Shown: positions 37,836 through 47,595, counted from the stretch's first letter. The stretch: DNA of 64,000 bases from Variovorax paradoxus (GCF_030811855.1 NZ_JAUSRN010000003.1:330158-394157); one strand, 5' to 3'. Notes: generated by a model not told the origin, from the sequence alone. Numbers and translations are program-made.

Positions 37836-38552
37836 ATGAGAAAGCTGCTGCTCCTGCTGGCCTTGTGCGTGGCCGGCGCTGCCACCCTGGCCGCCGCGGC
37901 GGCCAACGCCGAGCCGCGCTACACCGTCGTGAAGATCGACCTGCGCAAGGAACGGCTCGAGCTCTTCCTGCGCGACGATGCCGGCGTCGAGTTCAAGCGC
38001 CTGGACCGACTCGAGGCCTGGCTCGCCAGGCACAACCGGCAGCTCGTGTTCGCGATGAATGCCGGCATGTACCACGCCGACTTTGCACCCGTCGGCCTGC
38101 TGGTGCAGGAAGGGCGCGAAGTCTCGCCACTCAACCTGTCGGCGGGCGAGGGCAACTTTTTCTTGAAGCCGAACGGCGTGTTCCTGGTGTCCGGCACGCG
38201 GCCGCGCGTGGTCGAGTCGTCGGAGTATCCGGCGCTCTCAAAAGGCGTTCGGCTGGCCACGCAGTCGGGCCCGCTGCTGCTGCGCCGCGGCAGGGTGCAT
38301 CCCGCTTTGATTCCAAACTCGGATTCGCGAAAGATCCGCAACGGCGTCGGCGTGTCGGGCCACACGGCCATCTTCGTGATCAGCGAAGACCCTGTGAATT
38401 TCTACGAGTTCGCGCTTTACTTCCGCGACGTGCTGCATTGCCGCGATGCGCTCTATCTCGACGGTACCGTGTCTGCTCTGCATTCGCTCGCGCTGCGGCG
38501 CACCGACTTCGTCAGGGAGCTGGGCCCGATACTCGGCGTGGCGGTGCCATGA
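37836..38552 (+). CDS. Exported phosphodiester glycosidase (NAGPA/DUF2233) family protein
   Basis: A 238-residue secreted protein with a signal peptide (1-25, hydrophobic core LLLLALCVAGAATLAA) and a domain resembling phosphodiester glycosidase/DUF2233. The pattern includes LVFAMNAGMYHADFAPVGL, FFLKPNGVFLV, ATQSGPLLL and RNGVGVSGHTAIFVIS. The mammalian relative uncovers mannose-6-phosphate; bacterial roles are in glycan or exopolysaccharide turnover. It is 26 bp after the dehydrogenase gene, perhaps in the same transcript. Substrate unknown. Confidence 0.83.
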   Translation: MRKLLLLLALCVAGAATLAAAAANAEPRYTVVKIDLRKERLELFLRDDAGVEFKRLDRLEAWLARHNRQLVFAMNAGMYHADFAPVGLLVQEGREVSPLNLSAGEGNFFLKPNGVFLVSGTRPRVVESSEYPALSKGVRLATQSGPLLLRRGRVHPALIPNSDSRKIRNGVGVSGHTAIFVISEDPVNFYEFALYFRDVLHCRDALYLDGTVSALHSLALRRTDFVRELGPILGVAVP

Positions 38553-38595
38553 CCCGGTCTCTGGTCACCGTCGTTTCCATTACGATTTTTGAGCC

Positions 38596-39282
38596 ATGAC
38601 CCAAGCCCTTCCCATTCTTTCGCTCGTTGAAACCCGCGTGCTCGGCGTGCTCGCCGAGAAGCAGCGCACCGTGCCCGACAGCTATCCGTTGACGCTCAAC
38701 TCGCTGGTGTCGGGCTGCAACCAGAAGACCAGCCGCAACCCGGTGCTCGAACTGAGCGAGGCGCAAGTGCAGGGTGCCATCGACAGCCTGAAGGGCTACA
38801 GCCTGGTGGCGGAAACCAGCGGCGGCCGAGCCTTTCGATACGAGCACAACATCGACCGCGTGCTGCGCATTCCATCGCAGTCGGTCATTTTGCTCACGGT
38901 GCTGATGCTGCGCGGTCCGCAAACGGCCGGCGAACTGCGCATTGCCTGCGACCGCATGCACAACTTCGCGGATATCTCGTCGGTCGAGGGCTTCCTCGAT
39001 GAACTCGCCGTGCGCCAAGCCGGCGCGCTGGTAGTAAAGCTCGCGCGCCTGCCCGGCGCGCGAGAAAGCCGCTGGGCCCATCTGCTGAGCGGCGCGCCGA
39101 CGGAAGAGGTTGCCGGCCCGGGTGGCGGTTCGGCCGAGGGAGCGTATGCGTCGCACGATGCATCGCTCGGCGAGGTTGCGGCGCTCAAGGCCAACGTGGC
39201 GCGGCTCGAGGCCGAGCTCGCATCGCTGAAGGCGCTGGTGGGGCGGGTGTGTTCGGAGCTTGGGATTTCCGAGGCGGGCTGA
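38596..39282 (+). CDS. YceH family (DUF480) protein
   Basis: A 228-residue protein of the YceH/DUF480 family with two tandem winged-helix-like domains. The first opens SLVETRVLGVLAEKQRTVPD and includes SLVSGCNQKTSRNPV; the second includes ILLTVLMLRGPQTAGELR. A short C-terminal coiled coil (EVAALKANVARLEAELASL) follows. Role unknown; the folds suggest nucleic-acid binding or regulation. It is convergent with the patatin gene. Confidence 0.9.
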   Translation: MTQALPILSLVETRVLGVLAEKQRTVPDSYPLTLNSLVSGCNQKTSRNPVLELSEAQVQGAIDSLKGYSLVAETSGGRAFRYEHNIDRVLRIPSQSVILLTVLMLRGPQTAGELRIACDRMHNFADISSVEGFLDELAVRQAGALVVKLARLPGARESRWAHLLSGAPTEEVAGPGGGSAEGAYASHDASLGEVAALKANVARLEAELASLKALVGRVCSELGISEAG

Positions 39283-39343
39283 TTCGATCTGCTGCTGGCG
39301 GGCTTGTGCGCGGACGGCGGCGGTACGCGCTGATCGCGCTGGC

Positions 39344-40537
39344 TCAGGCCACCGGATCCCACCCGAAGAACCGCAGCACCTCGCCCTGCTGCCGCATCGC
39401 ATCGGCCCGCCCGAGCGCCATCAGCTCGCGCGTGTAGGCCGATTCGAACAGCAGGTAGCTCGCCAGCGCGCCGCCCTTCACATCGGCTGCGGCCTTGGGG
39501 CCGCCCAGCAGGTGGCGCACCGCGCCGGGCAGGGCATCGACATGCCGTGCCGCAATCACGTCAAGCCGTTCCGACGGAGAAATCACCAGCAGGTCGAGCG
39601 GACGCAGCGAGCTCGACATGCGGGCTTCCTCGGGAATGAGGCCGAGCGTGTGGTTGATGCGCCGAAGCCGCTCGATGTCCACCGCCAGCGCGTCGAGAAA
39701 GATGCTCGACAGCGCATGGCCCGCGATCTGCGCCATGGTGGGATAGCCGCTGTAGGTGTTGGGCGCGTCGGCGTCGCGCGGCTCGTGCATGCGGCCGGCG
39801 CCGATCACCAGGATGCGCTTGGCGCCGAGGTGAATGGCCGCGGCAATCGGTGCCGACTGGCGCATCGAGCCGTCGCCGAAGTATTCGGTATGCCCCTGCA
39901 TCGAAAGCGCCGTGGCCGGGAACACGAAGGGAATGGCCGACGAGGCCAGCAGGTGCGCGTGGCTGATGCGGTCGCGCACCGCAAGCCGCTGCGAACGCAC
40001 CCAGGGCTCCATCGGCACGGCGGCTTCGAAAAAGGTGACGTGCTCACCGGAGCTATAGCTCGATGCGGTGACGGCCAGTGCCTGCACGTGGCCTTGCTGC
40101 ATCAACCCGGGCAGCCGGTCGAGCGGCACCATGCGGCCCAGCAGCTGGGCCAGCGGCGTGTTGTCGAGCAGCGAGCGGGGCTTGATGCGCATCCAGTTGG
40201 CCGCGAAGCGCCCGAGCCCGAGCAGCATGCGCCAGCGCGTACCGCTGCCGATGACCGACAGCGAATCGGCGCGATAGACCTGCCCGGCGTGGAAGTCGCG
40301 CCAGACCTCTGCGATGCGCGCAACGGCTCGGTCGAAGTCGTCGGCGCCGCAGGCCAGCGCGGCCGCGTTGATGGCGCCCGCTGAAGTGCCGGTGATCACG
40401 GGAAAGGGATTGGCACCGCCGGCGAAACCTGCGGCACGCCGGATGCCGGCAATGGCCTCGAGCACGCCGACCTGATAGGCGGCCCGAGCGCCACCGCCGG
40501 TGAGCAACAGACCGGTGGCGGGGGGTGTCTCAGGCAT
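39344..40537 (-). CDS. Patatin-like phospholipase
   Basis: A 397-residue patatin-family acyl hydrolase. The glycine-rich oxyanion segment GLLLTGGGARAAYQVG is at the N-terminus, the nucleophile motif GTSAG at about 49-53, and the catalytic Asp in DGSMRQ near 215. The C-terminal 150 residues are less conserved. There is no signal peptide, so it acts in the cytosol or at the membrane face. The start at MPETPPATG leads directly into the fold; the in-frame extension to 40576 has no support. It is divergent from mrp. Confidence 0.9.
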   Translation of the reverse strand: MPETPPATGLLLTGGGARAAYQVGVLEAIAGIRRAAGFAGGANPFPVITGTSAGAINAAALACGADDFDRAVARIAEVWRDFHAGQVYRADSLSVIGSGTRWRMLLGLGRFAANWMRIKPRSLLDNTPLAQLLGRMVPLDRLPGLMQQGHVQALAVTASSYSSGEHVTFFEAAVPMEPWVRSQRLAVRDRISHAHLLASSAIPFVFPATALSMQGHTEYFGDGSMRQSAPIAAAIHLGAKRILVIGAGRMHEPRDADAPNTYSGYPTMAQIAGHALSSIFLDALAVDIERLRRINHTLGLIPEEARMSSSLRPLDLLVISPSERLDVIAARHVDALPGAVRHLLGGPKAAADVKGGALASYLLFESAYTRELMALGRADAMRQQGEVLRFFGWDPVA

Positions 40538-40683
40538 TGTTCTTGTTGCCGTGGCTGTTGAAAAAAGGTTTCGCAAGCCGCTTCAGCGGGTGTTGCCCCC
40601 GGCAGCGGGAAGGCGAAGCGGCCCGAAGCGCGCGGGGCCCGCTGGCAAGCCACTAGACTACCCGCCATTCAGGAGTTAGATCA

Positions 40684-41775
40684 ATGGCACTCACCCCAGA
40701 AGGGCTCATGGACGCGCTCAAAGCCGTCCAGGACCCGAACACCGGCAAGAATTTCGTGGCGACGCGTTCGCTCAAGAACCTGCAGATTACCGAAGGCGAC
40801 GTTTCGTTCGACCTCGAGCTCGGCTACCCGGCCAAGAGCCAGCACCCGGCTCTGCGCAAGGCGCTGGTGGCGGCCGCCAAGACGGTGCCGGGCGTGAGCA
40901 ACGTCTCCGTCAACATCGTCACCAAGGTCATCAGCCACGCGGTGCAGCGCGGCGTGCAGCTGATGCCCAACGTCAAGAACATCATTGCGGTGGCGTCCGG
41001 CAAAGGCGGCGTGGGCAAGAGCACCACGGCGGCCAACCTGGCGCTGGCGCTGGCGGCCGAAGGGGCCGCCGTCGGGCTGCTGGATGCCGACATCTACGGC
41101 CCGAGCCAACCCATGATGCTGGGCATCGAGGGCCGGCCCGAGAGCGAGGACGGCAAGACCATGGAGCCGCTGGAGAACCACGGCGTGCAGGTCATGTCGA
41201 TCGGTTTCCTGGTCGACCAGGACGAGGCCATGATCTGGCGCGGCCCCATGGCCACCCAGGCGCTGGAGCAGCTGCTGCGCCAGACCAACTGGAAAGACCT
41301 CGATTATCTGATCGTCGACATGCCGCCCGGCACCGGCGATATCCAGCTCACCCTGTCGCAGCGCGTGCCGATGACCGGCGCGGTGATCGTCACCACGCCG
41401 CAGGACATCGCGCTGCTCGACGCCAAGAAGGGCATCAAGATGTTCGAGAAGGTCGGCGTGCCGATCCTGGGCATCGTGGAGAACATGGCGGTGCACATCT
41501 GCTCCAACTGCGGCCACGTGGAGCACATCTTCGGCTCCGAAGGCGGCAAGAAGATGGCCGAGCAATACCAGATGGAATACCTCGGCGCGCTGCCGCTGGA
41601 CATCAATATCCGCCTGCAGGCCGACAGCGGCAAGCCCACGGTGGTGGCCGATCCCGACGGCGAAGTGGCCGGCATCTACAAGGCCGTGGCGCGGCAAGTG
41701 GCCGTGGGCATTGCGGAAAAGGCCAAGGACTTCTCCGCCAAGTTCCCGACCATTTCGATCAGCAAGAACACCTGA
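40684..41775 (+). CDS. apbC: Iron-sulfur cluster carrier protein Mrp/ApbC
   Basis: A 363-residue P-loop ATPase that carries and delivers Fe-S clusters. The N-terminal 90 residues form a DUF59/MIP18-like domain. The deviant Walker A ASGKGGVGKSTTAANL follows at about 100-115, LLDADIYGPSQP next, and the cluster-binding CSNC in the C-terminal third. The length is normal. An iron-sulfur delivery factor immediately upstream of the Fe-S-rich formate dehydrogenase island is a sensible neighbour, although mrp is also housekeeping. The LysR gene starts 15 bp later. Confidence 0.94.
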   Translation: MALTPEGLMDALKAVQDPNTGKNFVATRSLKNLQITEGDVSFDLELGYPAKSQHPALRKALVAAAKTVPGVSNVSVNIVTKVISHAVQRGVQLMPNVKNIIAVASGKGGVGKSTTAANLALALAAEGAAVGLLDADIYGPSQPMMLGIEGRPESEDGKTMEPLENHGVQVMSIGFLVDQDEAMIWRGPMATQALEQLLRQTNWKDLDYLIVDMPPGTGDIQLTLSQRVPMTGAVIVTTPQDIALLDAKKGIKMFEKVGVPILGIVENMAVHICSNCGHVEHIFGSEGGKKMAEQYQMEYLGALPLDINIRLQADSGKPTVVADPDGEVAGIYKAVARQVAVGIAEKAKDFSAKFPTISISKNT

Positions 41776-41790
41776 TCGGCGGCGCGCCTC

Positions 41791-42735
41791 GTGAATCTTC
41801 TCGCGTCGATGCGCTACCTGGTCGCACTGAGCGAGCACAAGCATTTCGGACGCGCGGCGCAGGCCTGCCACATCACGCAGCCGGCGCTCTCGAATGCGCT
41901 GCGCTCGCTCGAAAGCGAGTTCGGCGTGGTCATCGTGAAGCGGGCGCGCGTGTACGTGGGCCTCACGCACGAGGGCGAGCGCGTGCTGGCCACGGCGCAG
42001 CGCATGCTGCGCGACAACGAGGTGCTGCAGCAGGAGCTGCGCAGCGAAGAAGGCCACCCACGCGGGCGGCTGCGCATGGCGGCGGTGCCCACCGCCATTC
42101 CGATGCTGTCGCGCTTTGCGGCGATGCTGCACGAGCTGCACCCGGGCATCGTGCCGGCCGTGCTGTCGATGAGCTCGCAAGACCTGGAGATGGGGCTCGA
42201 GAGCCTTTCCGTTGACCTGGCGCTGGGCTACACCGAACGCATGCACCTGCCGGGCATCAAGCTCACGGCCTGGCCCCAGAGCGTTGAGCACTACTTTCTG
42301 CTGCGCCGCGCAGCCAAGCCCTCGTCCGACCGGCTGCGCATCGGCCGGCCGATGTCTTGGGCCGATGCCGGCAAGCTGCCGCTGTGCCTGCTCACGCCCG
42401 ACATGCACAACCGCTCCATCATCGACCAGGCGTTGCGCGAAGCCGACACCGTGGTGGAGCCGGCCATCGAGACGAACTCGGTACTTACCCTTGCCTTGGC
42501 CGTGCTCGCGGGCAGCGTCAGCAGCGTGCTACCGGGGTCAATGGTCGCGGCGGTGCGCAGCTACCGCGAACTGGAGGCGCTGCCGCTGGTGGGGCCCGAG
42601 GTCAAGACCCCGCTGGGCTTCATGACCCAGACCGGCGTGCGCCCCTCGCGCGCGCTCGATGCCGCCCTCGTGTTCCTGCAGACGCCGGCATGGCGCGAGC
42701 AGGTGCGGCTGCACAGCGGCGCGCTCGGCGAATAG
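41791..42735 (+). CDS. LysR-family regulator, probable formate dehydrogenase regulator
   Basis: A 314-residue LysR-type transcription factor: N-terminal winged helix-turn-helix (FGRAAQACHITQPALSNALR) and a periplasmic-binding-like effector domain from about residue 90. It starts at a GTG 15 bp after mrp and lies directly before the formate dehydrogenase genes on the same strand, with a perfect inverted repeat in between. Regulation of that operon, perhaps in response to formate, is inferred from position; LysR regulators of fds operons are known in Cupriavidus. Confidence 0.9.
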   Translation: MNLLASMRYLVALSEHKHFGRAAQACHITQPALSNALRSLESEFGVVIVKRARVYVGLTHEGERVLATAQRMLRDNEVLQQELRSEEGHPRGRLRMAAVPTAIPMLSRFAAMLHELHPGIVPAVLSMSSQDLEMGLESLSVDLALGYTERMHLPGIKLTAWPQSVEHYFLLRRAAKPSSDRLRIGRPMSWADAGKLPLCLLTPDMHNRSIIDQALREADTVVEPAIETNSVLTLALAVLAGSVSSVLPGSMVAAVRSYRELEALPLVGPEVKTPLGFMTQTGVRPSRALDAALVFLQTPAWREQVRLHSGALGE

Positions 42736-42777
42736 CTGGCGCCCGGCGCTGTCCTGGCGCACCATTTAGTTATTGAA

Positions 42778-42797
42778 TCGATCGATGCGCCGATCGA
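42778..42797. promoter_or_regulatory. Candidate operator upstream of the soluble formate dehydrogenase
   Basis: A perfect 7-bp inverted repeat TCGATCG/CGATCGA with a 6-bp spacer sits in the 157-bp gap between the LysR gene and the first formate dehydrogenase gene, within an AT-richer patch. Size and position suit a LysR-type binding site, about 95 bp before the start codon. This is sequence inference only. Confidence 0.5.
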
Positions 42798-42892
42798 ATT
42801 TGACGCACCCAGGACGGCCCCACACACTCGGTCAGCCTCCCAGCATCCGCTCGGGGCAGAGCCAGACAGACATCCGAAAAAAGGCCTAGGCA

Positions 42893-44725
42893 GTGAACAA
42901 CCACCCAGCCACGACCCGCGAGACAACGACAAAGGCGGCCCCGACGCACACCATCGTGCCGCTCGCGACCGCCGATGAGATGCGCGAGCGCATCCGCCGC
43001 AAAAGCAAGCTCAAGGGCCGCCAGCCTGAGGAAGCGGCATTGCTCGAAGTGCGCACGCTCATCGGCGCGCCCACGGCCGAGGGCCACCGGCGCGACCTGC
43101 TCATCGAGCATCTTCACAAGCTCAACGACGCTTTCCGCTGCCTGCACGACCGCCACCTGGTGGCGCTGGCGCGGGAAATGAACATCCCGATGGCCGAGGT
43201 CTACGAAGTCGCGACTTTCTATCACCACTTCGAGGTGGTGCGCGGCGACGATGCGGCGCCGGGCCTCACCGTGCGCGTGTGCGACGGCCTGGCCTGCGAG
43301 TTGGCCGGCGCCAAGGATCTGCTCGCGCGGCTACCCGAACTGCTCGGCGTCGAAGGCGGCGACGTGTGCGTCATTGCAGCGCCCTGCGTCGGCCGCTGCG
43401 AGCAGGCACCCGTGGCGGTCGTCGACCAGCAGGCCGTGCCGCTCGCGACCACCGGCAAGGTGTTGCAGGCGCTGAAGTCCGATCCCGACGAAGCCACGGT
43501 CGCGTACTTCGACGCCGCCGCGTTCGCCGAGAAAAGCGTCTCGCCGCTGCCGGGCGCCATCGAGCGCATGCCGGCCTTCACCGACTATGCCACCTACCGT
43601 GCGCATGGCGGCTACACGCTTGCGGCCGCGCTCGTCAACGGCGAGGAAGACGCCGAGGCCATCATCAAGACCATGGAAGACTCGGGCCTGCGCGGCCTGG
43701 GCGGCGCGGGCTTTCCGGCCGGGCGCAAGTGGCGCATCGTGCGCGACCAGCCCGCGCCCCGGCTCATGGCCGTGAACATCGACGAAGGCGAGCCCGGCAC
43801 CTTCAAGGACCGCACGTACCTCGAGCGCGATCCGCACCGCTTTCTCGAAGGCCTGGTGGTGGCGGCGCAGATCGTCGGCATCGAGCAGTGCTACATCTAC
43901 CTGCGCGACGAATACCACGACTGCCGCGCGCTGCTGGAAAGAGAACTCGCGCGGCTCCAGGCCGATCCGCCGTGCGCGCTGCCGCGCATCGAGCTGCGGC
44001 GTGGCGCAGGTGCCTACATCTGCGGTGAAGAGTCGGCCATGATCGAAAGCATTGAAGGCAAGCGCGGCGAACCGCGCATGCGCCCGCCGTACATCGCGCA
44101 GGTGGGCCTGTTCGGCCGCCCAACGCTGGAGCACAACTTCGAAACCCTTTATTGGGTGCGCGACATCGTCGAAAAAGGCGCCGCCTGGTTCAGCGGCTTT
44201 GGCCGCAACGGCCGCAAGGGCCTGCGCAGCTTCAGCGTGAGCGGCCGGGTGAAGTACCCGGGCGTCAAGCTCGCGCCCGCGGGCATCACGGTGCAGGAAC
44301 TCATCGACGAATACTGCGGCGGCATGCTCGACGGCCACTCGCTCTATGCCTATCTGCCTGGTGGGGCGTCGGGCGGCATCCTTCCGGCGCGAATGAACGA
44401 CATTCCGCTCGACTTCGATACGCTGCAGCCCCATGGCTGCTTCATCGGATCGGCCGCGGTGATGGTGCTGAGCCAGCACGACCGCGCCCGCGACGCTGCG
44501 CTGAACGTGATGCGATTCTTCGAGCACGAAAGCTGCGGCCAATGCACGCCGTGCCGGGTCGGTACCGCCAAGGCCGCGGCGCTGATGCAGGCGCCCACGT
44601 GGGACAGCGCCACGCTCGAAGACCTGGCGCAAGTGATGGGCGACGCTTCCATCTGCGGCCTCGGACAGGCGGCCCCCAATCCGATTCGGTGCATCCAGCA
44701 ATATTTTCCGGAGGAGGTGGCATGA
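42893..44725 (+). CDS. NAD-linked formate dehydrogenase, fused gamma-beta (NuoE-NuoF-like) subunit
   Basis: The electron-exit module of a soluble NAD-dependent formate dehydrogenase, 610 residues, a fusion of what are separate FdsG and FdsB in Cupriavidus. Residues 60-190 form a NuoE-like thioredoxin-fold [2Fe-2S] domain with VCDGLAC (C-x4-C) and APCVGRC (C-x3-C). From about 220 on, a NuoF-like part has GLGGAGFPAGRKW and AVNIDEGEPGTFKDR for NAD and FMN, AGAYICGEESAMIESIEGKR, and the [4Fe-4S] ligands ESCGQCTPCRVG plus a distal SICGLG. The start is GTG (VNNHPATT). Its stop overlaps the alpha subunit start as ATGA. It transfers electrons from the catalytic subunit to NAD. Confidence 0.92.
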   Translation: MNNHPATTRETTTKAAPTHTIVPLATADEMRERIRRKSKLKGRQPEEAALLEVRTLIGAPTAEGHRRDLLIEHLHKLNDAFRCLHDRHLVALAREMNIPMAEVYEVATFYHHFEVVRGDDAAPGLTVRVCDGLACELAGAKDLLARLPELLGVEGGDVCVIAAPCVGRCEQAPVAVVDQQAVPLATTGKVLQALKSDPDEATVAYFDAAAFAEKSVSPLPGAIERMPAFTDYATYRAHGGYTLAAALVNGEEDAEAIIKTMEDSGLRGLGGAGFPAGRKWRIVRDQPAPRLMAVNIDEGEPGTFKDRTYLERDPHRFLEGLVVAAQIVGIEQCYIYLRDEYHDCRALLERELARLQADPPCALPRIELRRGAGAYICGEESAMIESIEGKRGEPRMRPPYIAQVGLFGRPTLEHNFETLYWVRDIVEKGAAWFSGFGRNGRKGLRSFSVSGRVKYPGVKLAPAGITVQELIDEYCGGMLDGHSLYAYLPGGASGGILPARMNDIPLDFDTLQPHGCFIGSAAVMVLSQHDRARDAALNVMRFFEHESCGQCTPCRVGTAKAAALMQAPTWDSATLEDLAQVMGDASICGLGQAAPNPIRCIQQYFPEEVA

Positions 44726-47595
44726 ACGCCCCGTCCAAGCTCGCGGAGCTCATGCCGCAAACCATCGAATTCACGCTCGACGGCCAGGCCATCCAGGCCT
44801 TCGACGGCGAGACCATCTACAAGGCGGCCGAGCGCCATGGCGTGGAGATCCCGCACCTTTGCTACAAGGACGGCTACCGCGCCGACGGCAACTGCCGCGC
44901 CTGTGTGGTCGAGGTGAAGGGTGAGCGCACGCTCGCACCCAGCTGCTGCCGCAGCGTCACGGCCGGCATGGAAGTGAAGGCCACCAGCGAACGCGCGCTC
45001 AAGAGCCAGAAGATGGTCGTCGAGATGCTGCTGTCCGACATGCCTGACCAGGGCTACAAATGGATTGGCGACGACGCCACTCAGCAGCATGGCGAACTCA
45101 GCGCCTGGGCCAAGAAGCTCGACATCGCGGTGCGGCCCGAGCTCAAGGCGCTGCGCCGCGAGCAGCCGAAAACCGACATCTCGCACCCCGCGATGGCCGT
45201 CAACCTGGACGCCTGCATCCAGTGCAACCGCTGTGTGCGCGCCTGCCGCGAAGAGCAGGTCAACGACGTCATCGGCTATGCCCTGCGCGGCGGCGACAGC
45301 AAGATCGTGTTCGACCTGGACGACCCGATGGGCGACAGCACCTGCGTGGCCTGCGGCGAATGCGTGCAGGCCTGCCCGACCGGCGCACTGATGCCCAAGA
45401 GCCACATCGGCTCGCAGGAAGTCGATCGCAAGGTCGATTCGGTGTGCCCGTTCTGCGGCGTGGGCTGCCTCGTCACCTACAACGTGAAGGACGAGAAGAT
45501 CGTCAGCGTCGACGGCCGCGACGGACCGGCCAACCACAACCGCCTGTGCGTGAAGGGCCGCTTCGGCTTCGACTACGCGCACCACCCGCAGCGCCTGACC
45601 AAGCCGCTGATCCGCAAGGCCGGCGTGCCGAAAGATTTTGGCGATACGCCGCGTCCGGACGACTGGAGCGAGTATTTCCGCGAGGCCACCTGGGAAGAGG
45701 CGCTGGCGCTCACCACCGGCAAGCTCTCGGGGCTGCGCGACACCTACGGTGCCAAGTCGCTCGCGGGCTTCGGCTCGGCCAAGGGCAGCAACGAAGAGGC
45801 CTACCTCTTTCAGAAGCTCGTGCGCACCGGCTTCGGTAGCAACAACATCGACCACTGCACGCGCCTGTGCCACGCATCGAGCGTGGCCGCGCTGCTCGAA
45901 GGCGTGGGCTCGGGGGCAGTGAGCAACCAGGTCAACGACGTGGAGCATGCGGGGCTGATCTTCGTCATCGGCTCCAACCCCACGGCCAACCACCCGGTCG
46001 CCGCCACCTGGATGAAGAATGCCGCCCAGCGCGGCGCGAAGATCGTGCTGGCCGACCCGCGCCGCACCGACATCAGCCGCCACGCCTGGCGCACGCTGCA
46101 GTTCAAGGCCGACACCGACGTGGCCATGCTCAACGCGCTGATCCACGCCGTGATCGACGAAGGGCTGGTCGACCAGGAGTTTGTGCGCACGCGCGCCAGC
46201 AACTACGAGGCGCTGCGCGAGAACGTGAAGGGCTACAGCCCCGAGGCGATGGCACCCATCTGCGGCGTGCCGGCCGAAACTCTGCGCGAAGTGGCGCGAG
46301 CCTTTGCCACCGCCAAGGGCTCGATGATTCTCTGGGGCATGGGCGTGAGCCAGCACGTGCACGGCACCGACAACGCGCGTTGCCTCATTGCACTGGCCAC
46401 CGTCACCGGGCAAATCGGCAAACCAGGCTCGGGCCTGCATCCGCTGCGCGGCCAGAACAACGTGCAGGGCGCGAGCGACGCGGGCCTGATCCCGATGATG
46501 TTCCCCAACTACCAGCGCGTCGACAACCCGGCCGTGCATGCGTGGTTCGAGAACTTCTGGGGCACGCCGCTGGACGCGACGCCGGGCTACACCGTGGTCG
46601 AGATCATGCACAAGGCGCTGGCGCCCGACACCGATCCGCACAAGGTGCGCGGCATGTACATCATGGGCGAGAACCCGGCCATGAGCGACCCCGACCTGAA
46701 CCATGCGCGCCATGCGCTCGCGAGCCTGGAGCACCTGGTGGTGCAGGACATCTTCATGACCGAGACCGCGTGGCTCGCCGACGTTGTGCTGCCTGCAAGT
46801 GCCTGGCCCGAGAAGACCGGCACGGTGAGCAACACCGACCGCATGGTGCAACTGGGCAAGCGCGCGCTCAACCCGCCGGGCGACGCGCAGCCCGATCTCT
46901 GGATCATTCAGCAGATCGCCAAGGGCATGGGCCTCGCGTGGAACTACGAGGGCGAAGAGTCCGGCGTGGCCGCGGTCTACGAGGAAATGCGCCAGGCCAT
47001 GCATGCGGTGATCAGCGGCATCAGCTGGGAGCGGCTGCAGCGCGATTCGAGCGTGACCTATCCTTGCCTGAGCGAGGACGACCCGGGCCAGCCGACTGTG
47101 TTCATCGACGACTTCCCGACCGCCGACGGCCGCGTGAAGCTGGTGCCCGCCGACATCATTCCGGCGGACGAGCGGCCCGACGCCCAGTATCCGTTCGTGC
47201 TCATCACGGGCCGCCAGCTGGAGCACTGGCACACCGGCAGCATGACGCGCCGCGCCACCGTGCTCGATGCGCTGGAGCCCATGGCGACCGCCTCGATGAA
47301 CCAGGCCGACCTGCTGAAGCTGGGGCTCCAGGCCGGCGACGTGATCACCGTGCAGTCGCGGCGCGGCGAGGTGGCCATTCACGTTCGGCGCGACGACGGC
47401 ACGCCGAACGGCGCGGTGTTCGTGCCCTTCGCCTACTACGAGGCGGCGGCCAACCTGATGACCAATGCCGCGCTCGATCCGATGGGCAAGATCCCGGAGT
47501 TCAAGTACTGCGCGGTGCGCATTGCGCGCGGCGGCCAGCCGATGGCGGCGGCCGGCTACGGCACCGGTTCTGGCGTGCTGGCGACGGTGGACTGA
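44722..47595 (+). CDS. fdsA: NAD-linked formate dehydrogenase, catalytic alpha subunit
   Basis: Molybdenum (bis-MGD) enzyme oxidising formate to CO2 in the cytosol, 957 residues. The N-terminus is NuoG-like: [2Fe-2S] ligands at Cys47, 58, 61 and 75, then ferredoxin-type clusters (CIQCNRCVRAC, CVACGECVQACP). The catalytic part opens with CPFCGVGC. The Mo-ligating residue is Cys383 (TRLCHA), not selenocysteine, near the position known in Rhodobacter FdsA (386). Conserved histidine and arginine neighbours are present. ATGA overlap and AGGAGG before the start show coupling to the diaphorase subunit. No fdsD-like delta subunit gene follows. Confidence 0.95.
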   Translation: MNAPSKLAELMPQTIEFTLDGQAIQAFDGETIYKAAERHGVEIPHLCYKDGYRADGNCRACVVEVKGERTLAPSCCRSVTAGMEVKATSERALKSQKMVVEMLLSDMPDQGYKWIGDDATQQHGELSAWAKKLDIAVRPELKALRREQPKTDISHPAMAVNLDACIQCNRCVRACREEQVNDVIGYALRGGDSKIVFDLDDPMGDSTCVACGECVQACPTGALMPKSHIGSQEVDRKVDSVCPFCGVGCLVTYNVKDEKIVSVDGRDGPANHNRLCVKGRFGFDYAHHPQRLTKPLIRKAGVPKDFGDTPRPDDWSEYFREATWEEALALTTGKLSGLRDTYGAKSLAGFGSAKGSNEEAYLFQKLVRTGFGSNNIDHCTRLCHASSVAALLEGVGSGAVSNQVNDVEHAGLIFVIGSNPTANHPVAATWMKNAAQRGAKIVLADPRRTDISRHAWRTLQFKADTDVAMLNALIHAVIDEGLVDQEFVRTRASNYEALRENVKGYSPEAMAPICGVPAETLREVARAFATAKGSMILWGMGVSQHVHGTDNARCLIALATVTGQIGKPGSGLHPLRGQNNVQGASDAGLIPMMFPNYQRVDNPAVHAWFENFWGTPLDATPGYTVVEIMHKALAPDTDPHKVRGMYIMGENPAMSDPDLNHARHALASLEHLVVQDIFMTETAWLADVVLPASAWPEKTGTVSNTDRMVQLGKRALNPPGDAQPDLWIIQQIAKGMGLAWNYEGEESGVAAVYEEMRQAMHAVISGISWERLQRDSSVTYPCLSEDDPGQPTVFIDDFPTADGRVKLVPADIIPADERPDAQYPFVLITGRQLEHWHTGSMTRRATVLDALEPMATASMNQADLLKLGLQAGDVITVQSRRGEVAIHVRRDDGTPNGAVFVPFAYYEAAANLMTNAALDPMGKIPEFKYCAVRIARGGQPMAAAGYGTGSGVLATVD

